Shown here in pieces: positions 1-7,780 of a stretch of 16,425 nt of DNA. Made by a program: the position numbers and the translations under genes. Source of the stretch: an uncultured Treponema sp. (GTDB lineage Bacteria > Spirochaetota > Spirochaetia > Treponematales > Treponemataceae); the NCBI RefSeq assembly GCF_938029485.1, contig NZ_CALHGC010000411.1, forward strand, positions 1-16,425, read 5' to 3'. Each line of letters opens with the position of its first letter. Position 1 is the stretch's first letter. A model generated the notes under the pieces. It did no database searches. It was not told where the DNA came from and saw only the letters and a program-made list of their open reading frames with translations.

Positions 1-227
1 TGATATCCGAACTCCAAAGCTTATTTACTTCCTTCACGGCAAATTTGTCCTTAATCACATTTTGTTTAATTATTTTTTCCTGTTGCACCATTTTGCTCCT
101 TTTACCCTGCCTTTTTTCTGTCTCCTTTCGCTATTAAGCCATTCTCTTTCATAATTCGGGCAATTTCCCATCCGGTCGTTTTGATATGCTCCCGCTCGCG
201 TGCTTTTTTTGATCCGTATGCGCCCAT
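1..227 (-). pseudogene. Remnant of an IS3-type transposase (OrfB), frameshifted, runs off left edge
   Basis: Two minus-strand pieces lie end to end in different frames. The first (227 down to 102, 41 residues) contains MGAYGSKKARE and WEIARIMKENGLIAKG, which resemble the HTH_21 region of IS3-family OrfB (pattern YGSRRI ... RIxRLMKENGL). The second (91 down to the edge, 30 residues) ends KEVNKLWSSDI, which resembles the start of the DDE integrase core (PNxxWxxDITYI). The order and spacing fit one transposase, but a TAA at 102-104 and a one-base frame change break it. Each piece has an ATG with a purine-rich stretch upstream, so two tiny coupled genes are the alternative. The similarity was recognised by eye. 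The bulk of the catalytic domain lies outside the window. Confidence 0.5.
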
Positions 228-283
228 GGTTTCCCTTATGTTCGGCAAATGGTGGAGTGATAAAGGGTTTATCCTATACTATT

Positions 284-1212
284 ATGATACATATATTACT
301 CGCCATTATTTATGCAGCATTTATCAGTTTGGGGCTACCGGATGCTCTGTTGGGTGCTGCATGGCCGGCAATATACGGAGAACTTTCCGTCCCGGTATCC
401 TATTCGGGAGTTATCTTTATGATCATTGCAGGCGGTACTATTGTTTCCAGTCTGCAGAGCGACCGGCTGACGAAGACATTCGGAGCCGGAAAAGTTACGG
501 CATTCAGCGTTTTATTGACAGCTATTGCGCTGTTCGGGTTTTCAGTTAGCCATTCGTATATTGTGCTGTGTTTGTGGGCGATACCCTACGGACTCGGCGC
601 CGGAAGCGTGGATGCCGCCCTGAACAATTATGTTGCACTGCATTATGCAAGCAGACACATGAGCTGGCTGCACTGTATGTGGGGTGTCGGCGCTTCGATA
701 GGACCGTATATCATGGGGGCGGTTTTGACCGGCGGACAGGCGTGGAATATGGGCTATCGGTATATTGCCCTGTTGCAGACCGGTTTAACGGCTATCCTGC
801 TAGTAAGCCTGCCGCTTTGGAATAAACAGCAAGGCGAGCCCGGCAATGCGGATGAGGATATAAAGGAGCCGCCGCTTTCGCTTCGGCAGGAGTTGTTTTA
901 TTCTTGCTTTCGCTTGGAAAAATTCCGATGTCTCTGCTCGGTCTGGGCTTAATCGGGTTGGGCTGTGCGCCAATTTATCCTTCGATTATCCATGCGACAC
1001 CTGTGTGTTTTGGAAAAGATAAGTCTCAGGCAATGATAGGGGTGCAGATGGCATCTGCATACACGGGAACCTGCCTGATGCCGCCGGTGTTCGGGCTGGT
1101 TGCAAACCATATCGATGTTGCACTGATGCCGGTTTATTTGGCGGTTATTTTAATCCTGATGATCATCATGCACGAAAAAATGCTCAAGAAAACAGCAGCG
1201 GAACGGCGGTAA
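284..1212 (+). pseudogene. MFS transporter, internal deletion plus frame change
   Basis: Remnant of a 12-helix major facilitator superfamily permease. The 5' part (from ATG 284, reading to a stop at 950-952) carries an intact N-terminal half with GLPDALLGAAWP, a stretch of GG/SD residues after TM2, WAIPYGLGAGSVDAALNN and SWLHCMWGVGASIGPYIMG. The 3' part, in another frame from about 904, carries LIGLGCAPIYPSIIHATP, IGVQMASAYTG and a terminal membrane helix. Together the coding pieces supply about 300 residues, whereas relatives are about 390-400; the central part, roughly TM7-TM9, is missing between about 890 and 919. An upstream GTG at 257 is an alternative start. The gene stands upstream of a purine operon with a tRNA in between, so a former role in purine uptake is possible but unproven. 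Confidence 0.8.
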
Positions 1213-1232
1213 TCGACACAAAGATTCCGCAA

Positions 1233-1270
1233 AACCGTAATACGTCTTCCTTGACGTAACGGTTCTTTTT
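1233..1270 (+). terminator. Rho-independent terminator after the MFS remnant
   Basis: AACCGT-AA-TACGTC (1233-1246) pairs with GACGTA-ACGGTT (1253-1264), giving 12 base pairs with a two-base bulge and a six-base loop, followed by CTTTTT. It sits 21 bases after the stop of the transporter remnant. Its right arm overlaps the -35 box of the next promoter. Confidence 0.75.
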
Positions 1271-1279
1271 CCGTATACT
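1251..1279 (+). promoter_or_regulatory. Promoter of the tRNA-Thr gene
   Basis: TTGACG (1251-1256) and TATACT (1274-1279) are separated by 17 bases, close to the sigma-70 consensus. Transcription would start near 1286, about 50 bases before the tRNA. Confidence 0.75.
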
Positions 1280-1299
1280 GTCAAAACCCTGTTTAAGGG

Positions 1300-1335
1300 A
1301 ACCCCATCGGTAAATCCGAATTGGGTTGTTTTTAT
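1300..1335 (+). other. Hairpin with T-run directly before the tRNA
   Basis: AACCC at 1300-1304 pairs with GGGTT at 1323-1327, and TCGG at 1307-1310 pairs with CCGA at 1316-1319, with an imperfect middle. A run GTTTTT follows. It lies between the tRNA promoter and the tRNA, so it could be an attenuator, a processing signal, or a second terminator for upstream transcription. The stem is imperfect and the role is unknown. Confidence 0.35.
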
Positions 1336-1336
1336 T

Positions 1337-1409
1337 GCCAACTTAGCTCACCTGGCAGAGCAGCACCCTCGTAACGTGCAGGTACTCGGTTCAAGTCCGA
1401 GAGTTGGCT
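1337..1409 (+). tRNA. tRNA-Thr (anticodon CGT)
   Basis: The cloverleaf can be folded by hand. The acceptor is GCCAACT (1337-1343) with AGTTGGC (1402-1408). The D stem is GCTC/GAGC. The anticodon stem 1363-1367/1375-1379 has loop CTCGTAA, with anticodon CGT at 1370-1372, reading ACG. The variable loop is AGGTA. The T stem is CTCGG/CCGAG with loop TTCAAGT. The discriminator base is T, and no CCA is encoded. The base pair next to the anticodon loop (31-39) is a C-C mismatch, which is unusual. A T-rich stretch follows and could end transcription. Confidence 0.92.
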
Positions 1410-1497
1410 TTTTTATCTTTTTCCTTTTAATTTCTTCACTAATCCTTATATATTGTGAGACATCCTAAAAAAAAATTAGTTTTTTGCGTTTTTTTGC

Positions 1498-1525
1498 TTG
1501 TTTTTGCGGTGAACCGTGCTATACT
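1498..1525 (+). promoter_or_regulatory. Likely promoter of the purine-degradation operon
   Basis: TTGTTT (1498-1503) and TATACT (1520-1525) are separated by 16 bases. The start point would be near 1532, only about 13 bases before the ATG at 1545, with AAGGG at 1531-1535 as ribosome binding site. This argues for the ATG and against the in-frame GTG at 1455. No operator or purine riboswitch fold was recognised between the tRNA and this site. Confidence 0.5.
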
Positions 1526-1544
1526 GGTACAAGGGTATTGCAGT

Positions 1545-2828
1545 ATGAGTCAGACACGGTTTGTCGTAAAAGGCGATTTTGTATCGGCGGTAACAAAAGA
1601 CCGTCTTGTAGCACATCCGAATGCGTATGCACTGTGCGAAAACGGACGGATACTTGATTTTGTCGATACATTGCCGGAAGGACAGTGGGAGCGTGTCCCC
1701 TGTTTTGATTTTTCCGGTATGCTGATTGTCCCCGCCTGTGTTGACTTACACGTTCATGCGCCGCAGTATGCATTCCGCGGAATGGGGATGGAGCTTGAAC
1801 TCATCGATTGGCTGAATACCTATACCTTTCCCGAAGAAGCGAAATATGCCGATGCTGATTACGCTTTGCAGAGCTATCGGCTTTTTACCGATGATCTTGA
1901 AGCAAGTCCGTCCTGCCGCGCGGTCATTTTCGGTACCATTCATAACAGCGGTAATCTTGTGTTGGCAGACTTGCTGAAAGCTAAAAAGATGCCGTGCCTC
2001 GTCGGTAAGGTGAATATGGATCGGAATGCGCCCGACTACTTATGCGAAACGGCGGAATCTTCTTTTGCCGCGACCCAAGCCTTTGTTGATTCATTTAAAA
2101 ATGATGATACTGTTGCTCCTATTATAACGCCCCGCTTTGTGCCTTCGTGTACGCCCGCTTTAATGGATAATCTCGGCAAGCTGGCAGCAGCCCGGCACTT
2201 GCCTATACAGAGTCATCTTTCGGAAAATAAAAAAGAAATCGCATGGGTGAAGGAACTTCATCCCGAATGCAAAAACTATGCCGAAGTGTACGACCGCTAC
2301 GGCCTTTTAACCGATAAAACCATCCTCGCTCATTGTGTGCATCCTACCGACGAAGAAATAGAATTGCTGATTCGGCGCGGCACGTACATTGCGCATTGTC
2401 CCGAATCGAATATCAATTTAACCAGCGGCATTGCCCCGATTGCGCGTCTTTTGGATGCGGGCGTTCATATCGGGCTCGGCTCAGATGTGGCTGCCGGTTC
2501 TCAACTGTCTCTTTTTAAAGCGATGATGTCGGCGCTTCAAGTTTCAAAAATGCGGCGGTATTTTTATGAAGGAGAGCGTGCACTTTCCGTATCGGAGGCC
2601 TTATACCTTGGAACGAAAGGCGGCGGTTCCTTCTTCGGAGATACCGGCAGCTTTGAAAAAAACTTCTGGTTTGACGCAGTGGTGATTGATGACTCTCACT
2701 TTAGTGCGCGTGCCGATTTTTCCGTTGAGCAGCGGCTGGAACGTGCGCTCTATTTAACGGAACGACACAACATGGTTGCAAAATTCGTGCAAGGCCGTTG
2801 CGTATGGGATAAACGGGAGGAGCTATAA
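1545..2828 (+). CDS. guaD: Guanine deaminase
   Basis: Cytosolic metal-dependent amidohydrolase predicted to convert guanine to xanthine and ammonia. The protein is 427 residues from ATG 1545, close to the family length. The signature VDLHVHAPQYAFRG followed by LIDWLNTYTFPEE is typical of guanine deaminase and separates it from other chlorohydrolase-type deaminases. Likely metal ligands and catalytic residues are H69 and H71 (HVH), H224 with E227 (SHLSENKKE), H263 (AHCVHP) and D314 (GSDV). An in-frame extension to GTG 1455 would add a hydrophobic, signal-like N-terminus, but it is translated from a T-rich promoter region, so the ATG is preferred. It is the first gene of the operon, and its product xanthine is the substrate of the downstream dehydrogenase. 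A single-base gap separates its stop from the next start. Confidence 0.9.
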   Translation: MSQTRFVVKGDFVSAVTKDRLVAHPNAYALCENGRILDFVDTLPEGQWERVPCFDFSGMLIVPACVDLHVHAPQYAFRGMGMELELIDWLNTYTFPEEAKYADADYALQSYRLFTDDLEASPSCRAVIFGTIHNSGNLVLADLLKAKKMPCLVGKVNMDRNAPDYLCETAESSFAATQAFVDSFKNDDTVAPIITPRFVPSCTPALMDNLGKLAAARHLPIQSHLSENKKEIAWVKELHPECKNYAEVYDRYGLLTDKTILAHCVHPTDEEIELLIRRGTYIAHCPESNINLTSGIAPIARLLDAGVHIGLGSDVAAGSQLSLFKAMMSALQVSKMRRYFYEGERALSVSEALYLGTKGGGSFFGDTGSFEKNFWFDAVVIDDSHFSARADFSVEQRLERALYLTERHNMVAKFVQGRCVWDKREEL

Positions 2829-2829
2829 T

Positions 2830-4587
2830 ATGGATGAAAAAAGGTTTATCGATATTGCGGCAGGGCGGGTAAAAGCCGATCTGGTGTTAAAAAACGCTTT
2901 TGTGCTTAATGTGTTTACCAAAGAGTTTATTAAACAGGATGTTGCGATAGCGGACGGGTATATCGCCGGAGTCGGACAGTACGAAGGTGTTGTAGAAAAA
3001 GATTTAACCGGCAAGTTCGTGTGTCCGGGGCTTATCGATGCGCACTTGCACATTGAGTCCACGATGGCGTCCCCGCGGAATTTTGCTCGGCAGGCTCTCC
3101 GCTACGGTACTACCGCCGTTATTGCCGACCCGCACGAAATTGCCAACGTCGCGGGCGTTGACGGTATCCTCTATATGCTGGAAGATGCGCGGAAGGCGGT
3201 GTTTGCCGGTACGAACCAGCCGCTTGTTTCCATCTATTTTATGATTCCTTCCTGCGTGCCCGCCACCGATTTTGAGCACACCGGCGGCGCTATTACCGTC
3301 TATGATATAGAAAAACTGCTGGACGAACCGAACGTACTCGGCCTCGGCGAGATGATGAACTATCCGGCAGTCATCGGCGGGGATGAAGCCGTATTGAAAA
3401 AGATATCCGTCGCTCGGGAAAAGAAAAAGATATGCGACGGTCATGCGCCGTGCGTGCGCGGCCGCGATTTACAGGCATACTGCGCCGCCGGTATCCGTAC
3501 CGATCACGAATGCGCTTCCTACGATGAAGCATTTGAAAAATTGCAGCAGGGAATGTACATCCTGATACGCGAAGGTTCTTCCGCGCAGGATTTGGAGCCA
3601 ATTGTACGTGGAATGCTGGAGCATAAGACTGATACAAGCCGCTTTGCGTTCTGTACCGACGATAAAAAAATGAGCGATATTTTAGCGAACGGACACATCA
3701 ATAATAATGTACGCAAAGCGGTGTCGCTCGGATTATCGCCGGAAGATGCGCTGTGTATGGCGAGCTTTCATGCGGCGCAGTGTTACGGTTTGAGCGGCAG
3801 AGGGGCTATCGCTCCGCGTCACTATGCGGATATTGTCGTATTTGATAATATAACGGACTTTTCAATTGATTCGGTGTATAAGGCCGGTATTGAAGTTTCT
3901 TCCGTTCCTATGGCGCAAGAAACGGAATCGACGGCGGCAGAGGAACCCTCTTCGTTCTCTATTAAACGGATTACCGACAGTGTTCATGTTGTTCCCGTGT
4001 CTCGGAGTGCCTTTAGCGCCGACCGGTTTATGCCGTCGGGTTCCGATAATTTCCATGTTATCGGAATGCAGCGGGGAACCCTTTTTACGAAGCATCTGGT
4101 GTTTCCGCGGCAGGAATGCGCCGAGATGCTCAAAGACGGCAAGCTCTGTTATTTGGCGGTGCTGGAGCGGCACAAGAACACCGGCAATATCGGCCGTGCT
4201 TTGCTGCACGGTTACGGAGTGTCGAACGGAGCCATCGCGTCGAGTATCGGGCATGATTCGCACAATATCATCGTCGCCGGTTCAAATGCGGCCGATATGC
4301 ACCGTGCCGTTGAAGAAGTAATCGATATGAAAGGCGGTGTGGCTGTTATTCAGAACGGCACGGCGCTCAGCAAGTTTGCACTGCCGATTGCCGGTTTGAT
4401 GAGTGCTATGGAACCGGTGCAGCTCGCCGACTGTATTCACGACGCGGCCGAGAAAGCGCATACTATCGGCGTATACCCCGAAGTTGAACCGCTGATCGGG
4501 TTATCGTTCCTTGCGCTGCCGGTTATCCCCGAATTAAAATTGACGGATTCCGGTTTGTTCGATGTAGTAAAATTTCAGTTTATATAG
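2830..4587 (+). CDS. ade: Adenine deaminase
   Basis: Predicted to convert adenine to hypoxanthine and ammonia (EC 3.5.4.2) in the cytosol. The 585-residue length is normal for the bacterial Ade family. The amidohydrolase core shows GLIDAHLHIESTM (metal ligands H72 and H74), TTAVIADPHEIANV, GLGEMMNYP and KICDGHAPCVRGRDLQAY. The C-terminal part carries the family-specific segments GRALLHGYG, SSIGHDSHNIIVAG and PLIGLSFLALPVIPEL. The start at 2830 is one base after the guaD stop, with GGGAGGAG eight to nine bases upstream. An upstream in-frame ATG at 2776 lies inside guaD and lacks such a site. Its product hypoxanthine is the second substrate of the xanthine dehydrogenase encoded next. Confidence 0.95.
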   Translation: MDEKRFIDIAAGRVKADLVLKNAFVLNVFTKEFIKQDVAIADGYIAGVGQYEGVVEKDLTGKFVCPGLIDAHLHIESTMASPRNFARQALRYGTTAVIADPHEIANVAGVDGILYMLEDARKAVFAGTNQPLVSIYFMIPSCVPATDFEHTGGAITVYDIEKLLDEPNVLGLGEMMNYPAVIGGDEAVLKKISVAREKKKICDGHAPCVRGRDLQAYCAAGIRTDHECASYDEAFEKLQQGMYILIREGSSAQDLEPIVRGMLEHKTDTSRFAFCTDDKKMSDILANGHINNNVRKAVSLGLSPEDALCMASFHAAQCYGLSGRGAIAPRHYADIVVFDNITDFSIDSVYKAGIEVSSVPMAQETESTAAEEPSSFSIKRITDSVHVVPVSRSAFSADRFMPSGSDNFHVIGMQRGTLFTKHLVFPRQECAEMLKDGKLCYLAVLERHKNTGNIGRALLHGYGVSNGAIASSIGHDSHNIIVAGSNAADMHRAVEEVIDMKGGVAVIQNGTALSKFALPIAGLMSAMEPVQLADCIHDAAEKAHTIGVYPEVEPLIGLSFLALPVIPELKLTDSGLFDVVKFQFI

Positions 4588-4597
4588 GGAGGTAAAA

Positions 4598-6895
4598 ATG
4601 ATAGTTGGAAAAGCGGTGCCCCGTGTCGATGCTTACGATAAGGTAACCGGCAGGGCAAAGTATGTTGACGATTATTTTCACAGTGATTTTTTAGTCGCAA
4701 AGGTATTGCACAGTACCATCGCGAACGGACTGGTAAAAAAAATCGATACGAGCGCTGCGGAGAAAATCCCCGGCGTGGTTAAGATTGTTACCTGTTTCGA
4801 TGTGCCGGACATTTGTTTCCCGACTGCGGGACACCCGTGGTCTACCGAGGAGGCACATCAGGATATTGCCGACCGAAAGCTGCTCAACAGAAGAGTACGG
4901 TATTACGGCGATGATGTTGCAGCCGTTATTGCGGAAGATAATGTGGCCGCCGAACGCGCGTTAAAGGCTATCACCGTTGAATATGAAGAATATCCGCCTA
5001 TTCTGGATGTGCATCAAGCGATGTCCCCCGAAGCAACCGTATTACACGAAGCGTTCCCGGGCAATGTGCTGAAGCATACGGTGTTTAGCGTGGGCGAGTA
5101 TGAGGAAACGCCGGATGATCCCGATACGGTCATGTTTGAAGGCGATTATGCGGTCTCTCCGATTTCTCACTGTCATATCGAAAATCCCGGCTCGTATGCC
5201 TATATGAAGGGCGGAAAAATTATCGTGGTGTCTTCCACGCAGCTGCCTCACATTTGCCGCCGTGTGTGCGGACAGGCGCTCGGTATCGACTGGGGAAAAA
5301 TACGGGTTATCAAGCCGTATATCGGCGGCGGCTTCGGCAACAAGCAGGATATCCTGTATGAGCCGCTGAATGCCTACCTTTGTACGGTGGTCGGCGGACG
5401 GTGCGTACAGCTGTCCGTTTCGCGGGAAGAGACCTTTATGTGTACCCGCACGCGCCATGCGATGGAATTCCACATGAAGACAACAGTGCGGAAGTCGGAC
5501 GGCAGGTTCATTTCGCGCAAAATGCTCTGCTATTCTACAAAGGGCGGTTACGCTTCGCACGGACACGCCATTACCGCGAATGCCTCCAACGAGTTTAAAC
5601 AGCTCTATTCGGCGGAAAAGGGAATCATTTCCGAAGCGTATTCCGTGTTTACCAATCATATTACCGCAGGGGCTATGCGCGCGTATGGGATTCCGCAAGC
5701 GGATTTTGCTCTTGAATCTTTTATGGACGATATGGCGCTCAAACTGAATATGGATCCTGTTGATTTGCGGCTCAAGAACTGTATGCGGGAAGGGTACGAA
5801 GATCCTGTTACAAAGATTAGAGCAAACTCGGATGGGCTCTATCAGTGCTTGCAGAAAGGCCGCGAGGTATTCCACTGGGATGAGCTGCGGAAAAAGTATG
5901 CAAATCAAACAGGGCCGGTACGCCGCGGTGTCGGAGTTGCCTGTTTTAACTACAAAACCGGCGTTTACCCCATCTCGCTCGAAACTGCCTCCGCCCGTAT
6001 TGTGCTCAATCAGGACGGCAGTATTCAAATTCAGATGGGTGCGACGGAAATAGGACAGGGCGCCGATACGGTGTTCTGCCAGATGGCTGCCGAAGTGCTC
6101 TCGCTGCCGATGGATAAGGTCTATATTTTTTCCGAACAGGATACCGATGTCAGCCCGTACGACAGCGCGGCCTATGCTTCTCGTCAAACATACGTGAGCG
6201 GCAAGGCGATTAAAAAAACTGCCGAATCACTTAAACGAAAGATATTAGACTATGCGGCGTGGATGCTCGATATGAAGGCCGATGAGATTGATCTGCAGCA
6301 TGAAAAAATTATTGTCCGCAGTACCGGCGAAGAGCGGCTCACCTTGGAAGAGGTCGCAATGGAAAGCTGCTATAGTATGAAGGAATCCAATCACCTCAGC
6401 GCGGAAGAAACGTCGCATTGTACCGATAACTGTTTTTCGTTCGGTGCAACCTTTGTTGAGATTGAGGTTGACATACCGGTCGGCAAAATCAAGGTACTGA
6501 ATATTTTGAACCTGCACGACAGCGGTACGCTTATCAATCCGCAGCTGGCTGCAGCTCAGGTACACGGCGGCATGGGAATGGGACTCGGCGCTGCGACTGC
6601 CGAACAGATGCTTTACGATAATAAAGGCAAGCTGCTGAACGGGAACCTTTTGGACTATAAGCTGCCGACGGCGATGGATATTCCCGACTTACACGAGCTG
6701 TTTATCGAAAATGCCGACCCCACCGGCCCCTTCGGGAATAAATCACTGGGCGAGCCGCCGATTATTTCGCAGCCGCCGGCAATCCGCAATGCGCTGCTCC
6801 ATGCGACGGGTGTTGCCATTAACAAGCTGCCGCTTAATCCTCAGCGGCTTTTTGAAGCGTTCAGCGAGAGCGGGCTGCTGAAGGAGGTAATCTAA
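4598..6895 (+). CDS. xdhA: Xanthine dehydrogenase, molybdenum-binding subunit
   Basis: Large catalytic subunit of a three-subunit molybdenum hydroxylase, predicted to oxidise hypoxanthine and xanthine to urate. The 765-residue length is close to E. coli XdhA. The N-terminal a/b hammerhead domain (about residues 15-135, VTGRAKYVDDY ... AAERALKAITVEYEEYPP) is followed by the cofactor-binding domain with YIGGGFGNKQ (about 241-250), AGAMRAYGIPQADFA (about 357), ATEIGQGADTVFCQ and, near the C-terminus, SLGEPPIISQPPAIRNA. The Glu of GEPP (about residue 718) is the expected catalytic base. It starts ten bases after ade with GGGAGG upstream. Substrate is judged from the purine neighbours; related enzymes act on nicotinate or other heterocycles, so purine specificity is strong inference rather than proof. 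Cofactor-insertion genes are not in the window. Confidence 0.92.
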   Translation: MIVGKAVPRVDAYDKVTGRAKYVDDYFHSDFLVAKVLHSTIANGLVKKIDTSAAEKIPGVVKIVTCFDVPDICFPTAGHPWSTEEAHQDIADRKLLNRRVRYYGDDVAAVIAEDNVAAERALKAITVEYEEYPPILDVHQAMSPEATVLHEAFPGNVLKHTVFSVGEYEETPDDPDTVMFEGDYAVSPISHCHIENPGSYAYMKGGKIIVVSSTQLPHICRRVCGQALGIDWGKIRVIKPYIGGGFGNKQDILYEPLNAYLCTVVGGRCVQLSVSREETFMCTRTRHAMEFHMKTTVRKSDGRFISRKMLCYSTKGGYASHGHAITANASNEFKQLYSAEKGIISEAYSVFTNHITAGAMRAYGIPQADFALESFMDDMALKLNMDPVDLRLKNCMREGYEDPVTKIRANSDGLYQCLQKGREVFHWDELRKKYANQTGPVRRGVGVACFNYKTGVYPISLETASARIVLNQDGSIQIQMGATEIGQGADTVFCQMAAEVLSLPMDKVYIFSEQDTDVSPYDSAAYASRQTYVSGKAIKKTAESLKRKILDYAAWMLDMKADEIDLQHEKIIVRSTGEERLTLEEVAMESCYSMKESNHLSAEETSHCTDNCFSFGATFVEIEVDIPVGKIKVLNILNLHDSGTLINPQLAAAQVHGGMGMGLGAATAEQMLYDNKGKLLNGNLLDYKLPTAMDIPDLHELFIENADPTGPFGNKSLGEPPIISQPPAIRNALLHATGVAINKLPLNPQRLFEAFSESGLLKEVI

Positions 6896-6896
6896 T

Positions 6897-7778
6897 ATGT
6901 ACGATATGGAAAGTTTTTATCAAGCGACATCCATCGCCGATGCCGTAAGCGCCTTAGTCCGTACCGAAAATCCGGTTATTCTTGCCGGCGGCACCGACGT
7001 GCTGATTCAAATGCGGGAAGGTAAACTTGCCGGACGGAATGTCGTGTCTATTTTCGGCATCCCCGAATTGCGCGGCGTGAGCATAGATGAGGAAGGTACT
7101 ATCCGCATCCGTCCGCTGACGGTCTTTAGCGAATTAACCGGAAGCCCCATCGTGCAAAAGCACTTACCGATGCTCGGCTATGCAGCCGATCAGGTCGGCG
7201 GGCCTCAAATACGGAATATGGGAACGGCAGGCGGAAATATCTCCAACGGTGTAACCAGTGCCGACACCGCGCCGAGCCAGCAATGCTATAACTCGGTTGT
7301 CGAAATTACCGGCCCGGACGGAGTGCGGCTGGTTCCCGTGCAGGAGTTTTACGTCTCCGCCGGAAAAGTTGTGCTGCAAAAAGGCGAGTTGGTAACATCC
7401 TTCCTCATTAAAAAGAAGGACTACGAAGGCTTTACCGGCGATTACATCAAGTATGCGATGCGTAATGCGATGGATATTGCGAACTTGAGCTGTGCCTCCC
7501 TTGTAAAAACCAAACGGGAAAACGGCGCATTAAAAATCGACGAGGTGCGTATGTGTTTCGGCGTTGCCGCTCCGGTACCGCTCCGCTGTAAAAATACCGA
7601 GGCTTTTTTAACCGGTAAAGAAATCAACGATGCATTATATGAAGGCTTGCAGGAAGTGCTCCTCACGGATATCAATCCCCGTGACTCGTGGCGCGCGTCA
7701 AAAGCGTTCAGAGTTAATACCGCCAAGCAAATAGCGGTGCGATCTTTACGGAAAGCTGTCGAGCGGCAGGAGGTGTAA
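6897..7778 (+). CDS. xdhB: Xanthine dehydrogenase, FAD-binding subunit
   Basis: Medium subunit that takes electrons from the iron-sulfur subunit and passes them to NAD or another acceptor. The 293-residue length matches E. coli XdhB. FAD-contacting motifs are visible: VILAGGTDVLIQMREGK (residues 28-44) and QVGGPQIRNMGTAGGNISNG (99-118). The C-terminal CO dehydrogenase flavoprotein-type domain follows (about 180-290). No extra cysteine cluster for a 4Fe-4S centre, as in 4-hydroxybenzoyl-CoA reductase, is seen. The start lies one base after the xdhA stop, and AAGGAGGT gives a strong ribosome binding site, so translation is probably coupled. The ade-xdhA-xdhB-xdhC order is consistent with a dedicated purine catabolic unit. 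Confidence 0.92.
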   Translation: MYDMESFYQATSIADAVSALVRTENPVILAGGTDVLIQMREGKLAGRNVVSIFGIPELRGVSIDEEGTIRIRPLTVFSELTGSPIVQKHLPMLGYAADQVGGPQIRNMGTAGGNISNGVTSADTAPSQQCYNSVVEITGPDGVRLVPVQEFYVSAGKVVLQKGELVTSFLIKKKDYEGFTGDYIKYAMRNAMDIANLSCASLVKTKRENGALKIDEVRMCFGVAAPVPLRCKNTEAFLTGKEINDALYEGLQEVLLTDINPRDSWRASKAFRVNTAKQIAVRSLRKAVERQEV

Positions 7779-7780
7779 GC

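Noticed and set aside
1455..1544. In-frame N-terminal extension of guanine deaminase that resembles a signal peptide
   Set aside because: It overlaps a -35/-10 promoter and T-rich DNA, the GTG has no ribosome binding site, and guanine deaminases are cytosolic.
1410..1544. Possible purine riboswitch in front of the purine operon
   Set aside because: I found no three-way junction or conserved core sequence, and the predicted transcript leader is only about 13 bases.
5042..6187. Long minus-strand open frame of 381 codons inside xdhA
   Set aside because: It is antisense to a well-supported coding region, has no recognisable domain, and its composition is that of a shadow frame.
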